DNA of 41,092 nt from DAITPV01 sp050692555 (GTDB lineage: Bacteria; Actinomycetota; UBA4738; CALAEC01): NCBI GenBank assembly GCA_050692555.1, contig JBOGVS010000031.1, positions 1 through 41,092 on the forward strand, in the 5' to 3' direction. Under the pieces are notes generated by a model that saw nothing but the letters and a program-made list of their open reading frames with translations, was not told where the DNA came from and searched no databases. The position numbers were made by a program, and so were the translations under genes. Shown piece by piece: positions 15,806 to 24,929 of the stretch. Within the stretch, counting starts at the first letter, position 1; every line of letters starts with the position of its first letter.

Positions 15806-18436
15806 ATGAGCGCCCTTCCGCAGACCGGCACCGTCACCTTCCTGTTCACCGACATCGAGGGCTCGACGTTGCTCCTCAGAACCCTCGGTGATCGATACCC
15901 CGAGGTCCTCGGGGAGCACAGCCGGATCGTCCGAGCAGCTCTCGATCGGGAGGGTGGCTCGGAGATGGGCACCGAGGGTGACTCGTTCTTCGCGGTGTTC
16001 GCCTCCCCCATGGCGGCGGTCCGAGCGGTCGTCCAGGCCCAGCGGTCGCTGGCGAGCCATCCGTGGCCCCGGGGGGCCGAGGTACGGGTCCGGATGGGCC
16101 TCCACACCGGGGAGGGCACGCGGGTCGGTGACGGGTACGTGGGGCTGGACGTCCACCGTGCGGCTCGCATCGGCGATGCCGGCCACGGAGGACAGATCCT
16201 CGTCTCCCGGTCCACGGAAGCGTTGATCCGCCAGAGCTTGCCGGCGGGAGTGGAGCTCGTCGACCTCGGCGAGCACCGACTGAAGGACCTCCCCACCCCC
16301 GAGCACCTGTTCCAGCTCACGATCGAAGGGCTGGCGGCGGAGTTCCCCACACTCCGATCGCTCGACGCCCGGCCGAACAACCTGCCCTCTCAGATCAGCA
16401 CCTTCATCGGCCGCAAGGATGAGATCCGGGGCGTGGAGGAGTCCCTGGACGGCACCCGGTTGCTGACGCTCACCGGGCCGGGGGGGACGGGCAAGACCCG
16501 CCTGGCCCTGGAGATCGCCCACCGGCAGCTGCCTCGCTTCACCGACGGAGTGTGGTTCGTGGACCTCTCCACGGTGACGGATCCCTCGGTGGTGCCCACC
16601 GAGGTGGCCATCGCCATCGGAGCGGTGCGTGATCCCGGCGCCTCCATCTTCGAATGCCTGGAGAGCCACCTCCGCGACCGGAGCCTGCTCCTGATCCTGG
16701 ACAACTTCGAGCAGGTGGTCGATGCCGCGATGGCCATCGAGCATCTCCTGACCCACGCACCGGGCCTGAAGGTCATGGTGACCAGCCGGTCCGCGCTGTC
16801 CGTGTACGGGGAGCGGGAATACCCAGTTCCTCCACTCCGGCTTCCGGAGCCCGTGCGTCGCCCGGACCTCGAGACGGTGAGCCAGTCCGAGGCGGTGGCC
16901 CTGTTCCTGGATCGGGCCCGCGCCGTCCGGCCCGACTTCGCGCTCACGAACGACAACGCTCCGGCGGTGGCGGAGATCTGCGCGAAGCTCGACGGCCTGC
17001 CGCTGGCCATCGAGCTGGCCGCTGTGAGGGTCAACGTGCTGACCCCTCAGGCCATGCTGCCCCGGCTCGATGAGCGCCTGTCCCTCCTGACCTCCGGGCC
17101 CCGAAGCCTTCCCGAGCGCCAACGGACCCTGCGTGGTGCGGTCGACTGGAGCTATCGCCTTCTGGAGGAGCCGGAGGGTCGTCTGTTCGCCCGAATGGCG
17201 GCCTTCTGGGGGGGCGGGACGCTGGAGTCGATCGAGGCGGTCTGCAACTCGGACCTCGAGGGGGGAGTCCTGGACCTGTTGGGCACGTTGGTGAACGACA
17301 GCCTGTTGCGTCGCACCGAGACCCCCGGCGGCGAGGGTCGGTTCCAGATGCTGGAGACCATCCGCGAGTTCGCCACCGAACGTCTGGAGGCCGAGCCGGA
17401 TGCCGCGGACATCCGGCGCCGGCACGGAAGTCATTTCCTGGCCCTGGCCACCAGCGTCGAGCCGCATCTCGTCGGCCCGGACCAGAAGGAGTGGCTCGAC
17501 CGGTGCGACCGGGATCACGACAACATCCGGGCCGCGCTCAAGTGGTCGATCCAGGCCGGCGAGGTGACCTCGGGACAGGGGGCCGCCGGGGCGATCTGGC
17601 GATACTGGCATCAGCGCGGACACCTGGCCGAGGGCCGTCGCAAGCTCGAGCACCTGCTGAACGAGCCCGCCGGTGAGAGCCGGACCCCGGAGCGGTTCAA
17701 GGCGCTCACGGCCGCCGGGGGACTGGCCTACTGGCAGAACGACTATCCGGCGGCGGAACGGTTCTATACGGAGTCGCTGGAGATCGCCCGCGAGCTCGAG
17801 GACACCCGCTCGATCGCCGAGGGACTGTACAACCTGTCTTACATCGATCGGATCAGGGGGGATGTCGAAGAGGGGATAGCCAAGCTCCGGACCGTGCTGG
17901 ACACGGCCAGGTCCATCGGCGACCGTCAGCTGATCGCCGACTCCCTGGCGATCCTGGGGAACGAGAAGCTCCGTGATGGCCACCCTGAGGCCGGGGTGGC
18001 GAAGATGGAGGAGGCGCTGCGGATCTACCGGGAGCTGGGGAACCTGTTCGCCACCGGTGACTCGCTCTCCGGCCTGGGGTCGATGTACCGGCTCCTGGGA
18101 GCCAGCCAGGCGGCCACCGACGCCCAGCGCGAGGCGCTGGGGATCTTCGTGGAGGTCGGCAATCCGACGGGCATCGCCATGGTCCTGGAGGAGATGGCCA
18201 TGATCGAGGCCACGGAGGGACGATACGAGCGGGCTCTCCGCCTGGCCGGGGCGGCCCAGGCCATCAAGGACGAGACCGGCGGGGGTGCTCCCGCCGAGCT
18301 GATGCGGTCGGGGGAGTCGCTCGGCGAGGCCCGCCGAGGCCTCGACCCCGGCACCGCAGGGCGCGCCTGGGCCGAAGGACTGGGGATGGCCACGGACAAG
18401 GCCGTGGCCTTCGCGTTGGAGGACAGCCAGGACTAG
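15806..18436 (+). CDS. class III cyclase domain fused to STAND ATPase and TPR-like repeats
   Basis: An 876-residue multidomain protein. Residues about 1-170 form a cyclase domain: VTFLFTDIEGST (first Asp), GTEGDSFFAVF (second Asp), and GLDVHRAARIGDAGHGG, where the usual Asn is His. Residues about 195-520 form an NB-ARC/STAND ATPase with Walker A GPGGTGKT, Walker B LLLILDNFEQ and the GLPLAIELAA motif. The rest is helical repeat of TPR type (LAYWQNDYPAAERFY, EGLYNLSYIDRI and similar). Such proteins are abundant in actinobacteria and are thought to sense a ligand through the repeats. Ser/His changes in the cyclase leave activity uncertain. A GTG two codons earlier is an alternative start. Confidence 0.92.
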   Translation: MSALPQTGTVTFLFTDIEGSTLLLRTLGDRYPEVLGEHSRIVRAALDREGGSEMGTEGDSFFAVFASPMAAVRAVVQAQRSLASHPWPRGAEVRVRMGLHTGEGTRVGDGYVGLDVHRAARIGDAGHGGQILVSRSTEALIRQSLPAGVELVDLGEHRLKDLPTPEHLFQLTIEGLAAEFPTLRSLDARPNNLPSQISTFIGRKDEIRGVEESLDGTRLLTLTGPGGTGKTRLALEIAHRQLPRFTDGVWFVDLSTVTDPSVVPTEVAIAIGAVRDPGASIFECLESHLRDRSLLLILDNFEQVVDAAMAIEHLLTHAPGLKVMVTSRSALSVYGEREYPVPPLRLPEPVRRPDLETVSQSEAVALFLDRARAVRPDFALTNDNAPAVAEICAKLDGLPLAIELAAVRVNVLTPQAMLPRLDERLSLLTSGPRSLPERQRTLRGAVDWSYRLLEEPEGRLFARMAAFWGGGTLESIEAVCNSDLEGGVLDLLGTLVNDSLLRRTETPGGEGRFQMLETIREFATERLEAEPDAADIRRRHGSHFLALATSVEPHLVGPDQKEWLDRCDRDHDNIRAALKWSIQAGEVTSGQGAAGAIWRYWHQRGHLAEGRRKLEHLLNEPAGESRTPERFKALTAAGGLAYWQNDYPAAERFYTESLEIARELEDTRSIAEGLYNLSYIDRIRGDVEEGIAKLRTVLDTARSIGDRQLIADSLAILGNEKLRDGHPEAGVAKMEEALRIYRELGNLFATGDSLSGLGSMYRLLGASQAATDAQREALGIFVEVGNPTGIAMVLEEMAMIEATEGRYERALRLAGAAQAIKDETGGGAPAELMRSGESLGEARRGLDPGTAGRAWAEGLGMATDKAVAFALEDSQD

Positions 18437-18562
18437 ATCCGTCACCGCGGCGTCTCCGCACCGACACTCACCGATCACCGGTGCGACGCTCGGGACGGAG
18501 ATGATAGGGATCGCCCACCCCATGACAGCCGGTACCCGCGGGACCGGCGGAGAGGAGAACGA

Positions 18563-20380
18563 ATGGCGCCCACCTCTCGACGGCTCATCCCGATCTCCCT
18601 GGCTCTGGCCCTTCTCTTGGGGGCTCTCGTCGCTCCGGGGGCCAGGGCAGGACACGATCGTGGGAGGGGAACGACCCACGGCAGGAAGCCGAAGGTCGAG
18701 TTCCGGCTTACCATCCTCCACAACAACGACGGGGAATCGGAGCTGCTTGGCGACCCGGAGTTCGGTGGCGTGGCCCGGTTCAGGACCCTGGTCGACGACC
18801 TGAAGGATGAGGCCACCCACTCGAAGGGGCACTCGAAGGGGAAGGGTGGCGTCAAGCGCGGGGTGGTCATGCTTTCGTCCGGCGACAATTTCCTGGCCGG
18901 CCCCCAGTTCAATGCCAGTCTGGAGAAGGGCCCTCCGTTCTACGACACGATCGCCCTGAACCTGGTCGGCTACGACGCCCTGGCCATCGGGAACCACGAG
19001 TTCGACTTCGGGCCCGAAGTCCTGGCCGACTTCATCGGTGGGTTCTCCCGCAAGGTGCCCTTCCTCTCGTCCAACCTCGACGTCAGCCCGGAACCGGCCC
19101 TGGAGGCCCTGGCGGACAGGGACAGGATCGCCGGAAGCACGGTGGTGAAGGAACGGGGCGAGCGCATCGGGATCATCGGAGCCACCACGCCGCAGCTGCC
19201 GTTCATCTCCAGCCCCAGGAACGTGGTGGTCGACCCCGACGTGGCGGGAGCGATCCAGGCGGAGGTGGAAGCCCTGGAGTCGTGGGGAGTGGACAAGATC
19301 ATCCTCATCAGCCACCTGCAGAGCCTGGCCGAGGACCTGGCTCTGGCCCCGGAGCTCTCCGGTATCGACGTGATGATCGCCGGGGGTGGCGACGAGCTCC
19401 TGGCCAACGAGGACGACCTCCTGATCCCGGGCGACGTGGCCGCGGGTCCGTACCCCACCATGGCCACCGACGCGGACGGGAAGCCGGTCCCCGTGGTGAC
19501 CACCAGCGGACAGTACTTCTACGTCGGACGCCTGGTGGCGGGGTTCGACAGGCACGGGCGGGTGGTGAAGCTGGACGGTGGTCCCGTCCGCGTGTCCGGC
19601 GTCTCCCCCGACGCCGTTCCGGCGGATCGGACCGTGGAGCGGCGGGTCACCGAGCCCGTGGCGGCCTCGGTCGCCGCCCTGGGAGCGAACGTGATCGGGA
19701 CCAGCGAGGTCTCCCTCAACGGCGTCCGGGGCGACATCCGGACCGTGGAGACGAACGAGGGGAACCTGATCGCGGACGCCCTCCTGAGCCAGGCCGCAGC
19801 GCTGGCACCCTCCTTCGGCGCCCCGACCCCCGACGTGGCGTTGCAGAACGGTGGAGGGATCCGGAACGACAGCGTCATCCCGCCGGGAAACATCACGGAG
19901 CTGGATACGTTCGACATGTTGCCGTTCTCCAACTTCCTCTCCGTGGTGCCGGACATCCCCAGGAGCCAGTTCAAGGAGATCCTCGAGAACGCCGTCTCCC
20001 GGGTGGAGTTCGTCGATGGTCGGTTCGCACAGATCGCCGGGTTCTCCATGACCTGGGACTCCACGGGCACGCCGCAAGAGCTGGATGCCGATGGGAACGT
20101 CGTCACCCCGGGCACCAGGGTGGTCGACGTGACTCTTAGTGATGGGACGCCCATCGTGGACGGTGGATCGGTGGTGCCCGGCGCCGGTCTGAACATCGCC
20201 ACGATCGACTTCTCTGCTCGGGGAGGCGACCAGTACCCGTTCAGGGGAGCGCCGTTCACCACCCTGGGGGTCTCGTACCAGCAGGCCCTGGAGGCGTACA
20301 TCGAGGTCACGCTTGGAGGGTTGATCACCGCTTCCGCTTATCCGGAAGGTGGTGAGGGCCGGATCACCCGCCTGGCGTAA
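18563..20380 (+). CDS. secreted 5'-nucleotidase / metallophosphoesterase
   Basis: A 605-residue exported protein. A Sec signal peptide (RRLIPISLALALLLGALVAPGARA, cleavage about residue 29) precedes a Lys/His-rich stretch, then a metallophosphatase domain: ILHNNDGESELL, VVMLSSGDNFLAG, LAIGNHEFDFG and IIGATTP. The 5'-nucleotidase C-terminal domain follows, with VALQNGGGIRNDS and NFLSVV. The first metal motif is NDGES rather than the usual NDxHG, so one metal ligand may differ. Expected role is hydrolysis of nucleotides or other phosphomonoesters outside the cell to supply phosphate and nucleosides. The ATG follows GGAGAGGAG. The 126 bases upstream hold a weak CACCG/CGGTG hairpin (about 18469-18483) and nothing else I can name. 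Confidence 0.92.
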   Translation: MAPTSRRLIPISLALALLLGALVAPGARAGHDRGRGTTHGRKPKVEFRLTILHNNDGESELLGDPEFGGVARFRTLVDDLKDEATHSKGHSKGKGGVKRGVVMLSSGDNFLAGPQFNASLEKGPPFYDTIALNLVGYDALAIGNHEFDFGPEVLADFIGGFSRKVPFLSSNLDVSPEPALEALADRDRIAGSTVVKERGERIGIIGATTPQLPFISSPRNVVVDPDVAGAIQAEVEALESWGVDKIILISHLQSLAEDLALAPELSGIDVMIAGGGDELLANEDDLLIPGDVAAGPYPTMATDADGKPVPVVTTSGQYFYVGRLVAGFDRHGRVVKLDGGPVRVSGVSPDAVPADRTVERRVTEPVAASVAALGANVIGTSEVSLNGVRGDIRTVETNEGNLIADALLSQAAALAPSFGAPTPDVALQNGGGIRNDSVIPPGNITELDTFDMLPFSNFLSVVPDIPRSQFKEILENAVSRVEFVDGRFAQIAGFSMTWDSTGTPQELDADGNVVTPGTRVVDVTLSDGTPIVDGGSVVPGAGLNIATIDFSARGGDQYPFRGAPFTTLGVSYQQALEAYIEVTLGGLITASAYPEGGEGRITRLA

Positions 20381-20537
20381 CTCACTCACCTCACCTCTCG
20401 AGCTGATGGACCGGCGTCCGCTATCGGTCTGGGGGCGTCCGGCGTGCGTCGCTCAGGTAGATCTGGGGTCAGGCGCCATCCCGAGCCGTGCTCCTTGGCC
20501 GCGATCAGGGCCTCTCGGTACCGTGATTCCTGACTGA

Positions 20538-21194
20538 TCAGCGCAGGGCGATCAGCACCCTCCGCGGACCGTGGACCCCGACCGTGATCTCGAGCTCGAT
20601 GTCGGCGGAGCGGCTCGGGCCGGTGACGAACACCACGTTGGACGGGAGCCCTCCGGGGAACCACCGCTCGAGGTTGTGGAGGATGTCTCCCGGCGTGGGG
20701 ACGATCCGGTCGCGGGCCAGAAGTGCGACGTGGACCTCCGGCAGGAGCGATGCCAGCCGAGTGCGTGCCCGTCCAGAGTCCATAACCAGCGATCCGGTCA
20801 GGGCCACGCCTCCAAGGGCCCCGGTGACGCCGAGGTCTGCGGTGGCCACGACCGCCGGATCGCCTGCGGGCAGGACCTCCACATCCAGGGACTCGAGGAT
20901 GGCCACCACCCCTTCACATTCCGGGTCTTCGGTCACCACGGCCCGCACCGGCCGCACGTCATCCCGAGCCCGCTCCAAGACGGCGCTCAGGTCCTCTTCG
21001 GGCTTCCCGACGACTTCCGCTCCCGCACCCGTAGCGGCCTCGATGAACCGGGACTCGAGGTCCGAGAGGTCGACGGCGTAGCGGATCGGCTCGGCGAGGC
21101 CACTCCCCGTCTCCAGCGGGCGCAGGTGGTTGTCGGGGATGGGCTGGAGCAGGCGTGCCTTGACGGCGGCGAGGAACTCCGGGCGGGTGGTCAC
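20538..21194 (-). CDS. lutC: LutC, LUD-domain subunit of L-lactate oxidation
   Basis: A 218-residue LUD-domain protein, starting at GTG 21194 (reading TTRPEFLAAVKARL). The conserved end of the domain is visible: DLGVTGALGGVALTGSLVMDSG, then LLPEVHVALLARDRIVP, and a final SRSADIELEITVGVHGPRRVLIAL. LutA, LutB and LutC together oxidise L-lactate to pyruvate, with electrons passed through iron-sulfur centres. The start overlaps the lutB stop in a GTGA junction. Gene order lutA-lutB-lutC is the usual one. It is followed by 157 bases without a gene before the convergent nucleotidase. Confidence 0.92.
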   Translation of the reverse strand: MTTRPEFLAAVKARLLQPIPDNHLRPLETGSGLAEPIRYAVDLSDLESRFIEAATGAGAEVVGKPEEDLSAVLERARDDVRPVRAVVTEDPECEGVVAILESLDVEVLPAGDPAVVATADLGVTGALGGVALTGSLVMDSGRARTRLASLLPEVHVALLARDRIVPTPGDILHNLERWFPGGLPSNVVFVTGPSRSADIELEITVGVHGPRRVLIALR

Positions 21195-22588
21195 CGCGAA
21201 CCCTTTCGCCACCGGTCCCTGAAGCTGCTTCGTGCCGGCGTGGGCGCCTCGCGACCCAGCGCCCATCGCTGTGGCGGGCCAGGGATCCTGGCGGGGTTGA
21301 ACATCCGGGCGGCCATGGAGGCGATCCGCAATGACGCCCGGTATGCCCAGGGCCGCGACCAAGCAGCAGCCCACGCGCCCCACGCCGCTCGCTGGCCCAG
21401 GCGGGAGTCCTCCGAGGCGCGGCGCCGAAGGCTCAGCAGCATGTCCTGCAGGGGGATCCCCACCGGGCAGGCCTGCCAGCAGGCCCCGCAGAGAGAGGAG
21501 GCGTTGGGGACCTCGGCGGCACCCTCCGACTGCACCAGGAGCGGTGTGAGGACGGCGCCCATCGGGCCGGGATACACCCACCCGTACGCATGTCCTCCTG
21601 TCTGCCGGTAGACGGGGCAGACGTTGAGGCACGCCCCGCACCGGATGCAGGCGAGCATCTCGGTGAACTCCGTCCCGAGGATGCTCGAACGCCCGTTGTC
21701 GACCACGACGACGTGCAGCTCCTGAGGTCCGTCGAGCTCGCCGGGCCGTCGGGCCCCCGTGATGCCGGAGACGTACGTGGTGATGGGCTGGCCGGTGGCG
21801 GCACGGGGGAGCAGGGCCAAGAGGAGGTCCAGCTGCCGCCACGTCTCCACCACTCGCTCCATGCCGAGCATCGCCACGTGGATGGGGGGGACCGAGGTCG
21901 TCAGGCGGCCGTTGCCCTCGTTGGTCACCAGCACCAGGGTCCCGGACTCGGCCACCGCAAAGTTGACGCCCGAGATGCCCAGGTCGGCCTGGAGGAATCG
22001 TTGTCGGAGCTCACGGCGGGCGAACGCCGCAAGCTCACCGGGAACGTCGGAGAGGTCTCCCTCCGCAACCCGTTGGAGAGTGTCCCGGACCTGGGCCCGG
22101 TCCTTGTGGATCGCTGGGACGATGATGTGCGACGGGGCCTCTCGGGCGATCTGGATGATCCATTCTCCGAGGTCGGTCTCGGTCACCTCGACCCCGATCT
22201 CCTCGAGAGCATCGTTGAGGGCGATCTCCTCGCTCAGCATGGACTTGGATTTCACGATCCTCTCGACGGAATGGCTCTCGACGATCCGGCGTACGTGATC
22301 GCGAGCCTCCTCGTCCGTTCGAGCCCAGTGCACGTGGGCACCCGCCGCTTCGAGGCGATCGGCGAGAAGGCCGAGGATCTCGTCAAGGCGACGAAGGACA
22401 TTCGCCTTGGCGGCTCTCGCCCTGGCACGGACGTCATCCGGGTCGGCGAACTGCGCGTACGCGGAGTCCTTGCGCTCGGCGAACGCGTCGGTGGCCCGGG
22501 CAAGGTTGGAGCGCAGACGCGAGTCTGAGACCTGCGCTGCCGTCCGTTCCCGTAGGGAGGTCGTCAGTGTGAGCGGCTCGGGGCTCAT
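21191..22588 (-). CDS. lutB: LutB, iron-sulfur LUD-domain subunit of L-lactate oxidation
   Basis: A 465-residue protein. The N-terminal two thirds is a LUD domain (KANVLRRLDEILGLL, then ERIVKSKSMLSEEIALNDAL and LGISGVNFAVAESGTLVLVTNEGN). Two ferredoxin-type clusters follow: CIRCGACLNVCPVYRQTGGH and SLCGACWQACPVGIPL, each giving four Cys. The ATG at 22586-22588 overlaps the lutA stop (TGATG) with GAGAAGGAG upstream. It should work with LutA and LutC at the cytosolic membrane face. Its position beside a rhamnose cluster whose aldolase/dehydrogenase makes L-lactate gives it a clear job. Confidence 0.95.
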   Translation of the reverse strand: MSPEPLTLTTSLRERTAAQVSDSRLRSNLARATDAFAERKDSAYAQFADPDDVRARARAAKANVLRRLDEILGLLADRLEAAGAHVHWARTDEEARDHVRRIVESHSVERIVKSKSMLSEEIALNDALEEIGVEVTETDLGEWIIQIAREAPSHIIVPAIHKDRAQVRDTLQRVAEGDLSDVPGELAAFARRELRQRFLQADLGISGVNFAVAESGTLVLVTNEGNGRLTTSVPPIHVAMLGMERVVETWRQLDLLLALLPRAATGQPITTYVSGITGARRPGELDGPQELHVVVVDNGRSSILGTEFTEMLACIRCGACLNVCPVYRQTGGHAYGWVYPGPMGAVLTPLLVQSEGAAEVPNASSLCGACWQACPVGIPLQDMLLSLRRRASEDSRLGQRAAWGAWAAAWSRPWAYRASLRIASMAARMFNPARIPGPPQRWALGREAPTPARSSFRDRWRKGSR

Positions 22589-23346
22589 CACTCCTTCTCG
22601 GCGTGGTCGAGCACCTCGGCCAGGTGCCGGAACTCCATCTCGTCGCCCCGCTTCCGGGCTCGGGACTCCAGCTGGAGCAGGCAGGAGGAGTCGCACCCGA
22701 CCACCCTTTTCGCCCCCGCTTCCTTCGCGGCGTCCAACACCTCGTCGGCCATGGCGACCGAAACCTCAGGAAGCTTGACCGAGAACAACCCTCCGAATCC
22801 GCAGCACCGGCCCTCCGCGGTCGTGGGCCTTCGGTCGGCCCCCGTGGCGTCCAGCAGGCGCTCGGGCTGCCGGTCGATGCCCAGCTCCCGGAGCATGTGG
22901 CACGAGCGATGGTAGACGCAGGGGGTGGTGTCCGTCCTTGCGTTCTCCGGAGCTCCGATGGCATCGAGGAACTCCGAGAACTCGTAGGTCCGTCCGGCAA
23001 CCACCTCGACCTGTTGGCGATCCTCGTCGGTTCCTGCGAGCTCGAAGAGCTCTTGCCAGAACACCCGGATCATGGTGGCGCAGCTGCCGGCCGGAACCAC
23101 GATGGCGTCTACGTCCGCCGCCGCCAGGGCTCGCAAGGTGGTGCGGGCCACCTGTGCCGCAGCGTCGGCGAAGCCGGCGTTCCAGGCCGGCTGACCGCAG
23201 CAGGTGGAGCCTGCCGGGACCTCGACCTCGGTCCCCAGTCGTTCGAGGACCCGGGCAGCGGCCAGGCCCACGTCCGGGGCTACGGCGTCAACCACGCAGG
23301 TCGGGAACAGAGCGGTTCGTCGAGGGTGGCCGACTTGCCGTGTCAT
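22588..23346 (-). CDS. lutA: LutA, CCG-domain subunit of L-lactate oxidation
   Basis: A 252-residue protein with two cysteine-rich CCG domains: AGSTCCGQPAWNAGF (about residue 47) and TAEGRCCGFGGLFSVKLPEVS (about residue 180), plus PAGSCATM and the late VGCDSSCLLQLE. This is the layout of LutA/YkgE-type subunits that bind an unusual iron-sulfur cluster and pass electrons on. The ATG at 23344-23346 has no ribosome site, but a TAATAT box (minus strand, 23362-23357) ends ten bases upstream, so the mRNA is probably leaderless. It shares an 89-base region with the divergent sugar transporter. Confidence 0.93.
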   Translation of the reverse strand: MTRQVGHPRRTALFPTCVVDAVAPDVGLAAARVLERLGTEVEVPAGSTCCGQPAWNAGFADAAAQVARTTLRALAAADVDAIVVPAGSCATMIRVFWQELFELAGTDEDRQQVEVVAGRTYEFSEFLDAIGAPENARTDTTPCVYHRSCHMLRELGIDRQPERLLDATGADRRPTTAEGRCCGFGGLFSVKLPEVSVAMADEVLDAAKEAGAKRVVGCDSSCLLQLESRARKRGDEMEFRHLAEVLDHAEKE

Positions 23347-23370
23347 CAGTTGTGAGATATTACATGAGCG
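23335..23370. promoter_or_regulatory. divergent promoters of the lut operon and rhamnose transporter with partial operator
   Basis: On the plus strand TTGCCG (23335-23340) and TATTAC (23358-23363) are 17 bases apart, a plausible promoter for the transporter. On the minus strand TAATAT (23362-23357) is a near-perfect -10 for lutA. Over both lies ATATTACATGAG, which shares TTACATG and flanking bases with the full palindrome TGTTACATGTAACA found before rhaEW. One regulator could therefore control both directions. Confidence 0.5.
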
Positions 23371-23435
23371 AACGCCCAGGGCGGCCTGGGCGCGGGCAGG
23401 TTCTGGGGAGGTCGGATGGGACCAGGAGCCACTGG

Positions 23436-24929
23436 GTGACCGAATCCCGGCCTGTGCTCCAGACCTCCCGCCTGTCCAAGCGGTTCGACGCCACCCGAGC
23501 TCTCGAGGACGTTTCGATCACCCTCCATTCCGGTGAGATCCATGCCCTCCTGGGAGAAAACGGCGCGGGAAAGTCGACGCTCATCAAGATCATGACGGGG
23601 ATCCATGCTCCCGATCAGGGAGCCATCCTCCTGCGCGGCGAACCGGTCAGCCTTCGAAGCCCCGCGGATGCTCAGCGTCATGGCATCGCCGCCATCTATC
23701 AGGAGCCAACCATCTTCCCCGATCTCAACGTGGCAGAGAACATCTTCGTTGGCCACCGGCGCCGTGGAGCCCTGGTCCGGTGGCGGCGGATGTACCGCGA
23801 GGCCGACCAGTTCCTGTCCAGGCTCGGCGTCCAGCTCGATGTCCGGGCGCAGGGCAGCTCGTTGAGCGTGCCGGCGCGTCAAGCGGTCGAGATCGCCAAG
23901 GCGATCTCTCTCGACGTGAAGCTCCTGATCATGGACGAGCCCACCGCCGCACTCTCGGCGCACGAGGTGACCCGGCTCTTCGATCAGGTCCGCCGGTTGG
24001 CCCAGACGGGTGTCGCGGTGCTGTTCATCAGTCATCGCCTGGAGGAAGTCTTCGAGATCGCGGATCGGGTGACCGTGCTTCGCGATGGCCATTTGATCTC
24101 GTCCCGCCCCAGGGACGAGATCACTCTAACGCGAGCGATCAGGGACATGGTTGGCCGGGAGATGACCGAGTTCTTCGCGCGGACGGACCACCCGACCGGC
24201 GATCCGATCCTCCGCGTCCAGGGGCTGGCAAGGGAGGGGATCTTCTCGGGAGTCAGCTTCGACGTCCATCGGGGCGAGGTCCTGGGACTCGCCGGCCTGG
24301 TGGGAGCGGGCCGCACCGATGTGGCCCTGGCGCTGTTCGGCATCGCTCCCGCCGACCGCGGCACGGTCGAGCTCGAGGGCCGCCGGATCACCCCACGGTC
24401 TCCGAAGCAGGCGATGCGAAAGGGAATCGCCTATCTCTCCGAGGATCGCCGCCAGCTCGGGCTGACGCTGCCGCAGTCATTCACCTCCAACGTGACGCTC
24501 CCCACCCTCCGCCGTTACGTGTCTCACCTGCGGCTGATCGACTCGGGGGCCGAGCGAGAGGTCGCCGAGCGGTTCCGGAGGGCCTTGAACATCCGAACCC
24601 CGTCGCTCAACACGCCGGTCGAGCGCCTCTCGGGCGGGAACCAGCAGAAGACCATGCTCGCGAAATGGCTGAACACCCAGCCGGAGCTCCTGATCCTCGA
24701 CGAGCCGACCCACGGGATCGACGTCGGTGCGAAGGCGGAAGTGCACAAGCTCATCGACGAGCTGGCCCGATCCGGCATGGCCATCGTCCTGATCTCGTCA
24801 GACCTCCCGGAGGTCCTGGCCATGAGTGATCGGGTCATGGTCATGCGGGAAGGTCACCAGGTTGGCGTGTTTCCCCGATCGGAAGCGACGCAGGAGGGGA
24901 TCATCACCGCGGCCATGGGGGCGGCGTGA
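23436..24929 (+). CDS. rhaT: sugar ABC transporter ATPase, probable L-rhamnose importer
   Basis: A 497-residue protein with two ATP-binding halves, as in CUT2 monosaccharide importers. The first has Walker A GENGAGKS (about residues 40-47), the signature region LSVPARQAVEIAKAI and Walker B LLIMDEPTAAL. The second has LAGLVGAGRTDVA in place of a full Walker A, then LSGGNQQKTMLAKWL and LLILDEPTHGID, the usual degenerate second site. The GTG at 23436 with AGGAG seven bases upstream is preferred over an ATG at 23364 that lies in the promoter. The stop overlaps the permease start. Rhamnose specificity is inferred from the adjoining catabolic genes. The symbol follows the rhizobial RhaSTPQ usage. 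Confidence 0.92.
   Translation: MTESRPVLQTSRLSKRFDATRALEDVSITLHSGEIHALLGENGAGKSTLIKIMTGIHAPDQGAILLRGEPVSLRSPADAQRHGIAAIYQEPTIFPDLNVAENIFVGHRRRGALVRWRRMYREADQFLSRLGVQLDVRAQGSSLSVPARQAVEIAKAISLDVKLLIMDEPTAALSAHEVTRLFDQVRRLAQTGVAVLFISHRLEEVFEIADRVTVLRDGHLISSRPRDEITLTRAIRDMVGREMTEFFARTDHPTGDPILRVQGLAREGIFSGVSFDVHRGEVLGLAGLVGAGRTDVALALFGIAPADRGTVELEGRRITPRSPKQAMRKGIAYLSEDRRQLGLTLPQSFTSNVTLPTLRRYVSHLRLIDSGAEREVAERFRRALNIRTPSLNTPVERLSGGNQQKTMLAKWLNTQPELLILDEPTHGIDVGAKAEVHKLIDELARSGMAIVLISSDLPEVLAMSDRVMVMREGHQVGVFPRSEATQEGIITAAMGAA

Noticed and set aside
15578..20389. A 1,603-codon minus-strand open frame
   Set aside because: It is antisense to dinB, the cyclase fusion and the nucleotidase, with no recognisable domain; long antisense frames are expected in GC-rich DNA.
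20381..20537. Protein-like stretch (ESRYREALIAAKEHGSGW) on the minus strand after lutC
   Set aside because: No start, no family match that I know, and it runs out after about 40 codons; treated as non-coding.
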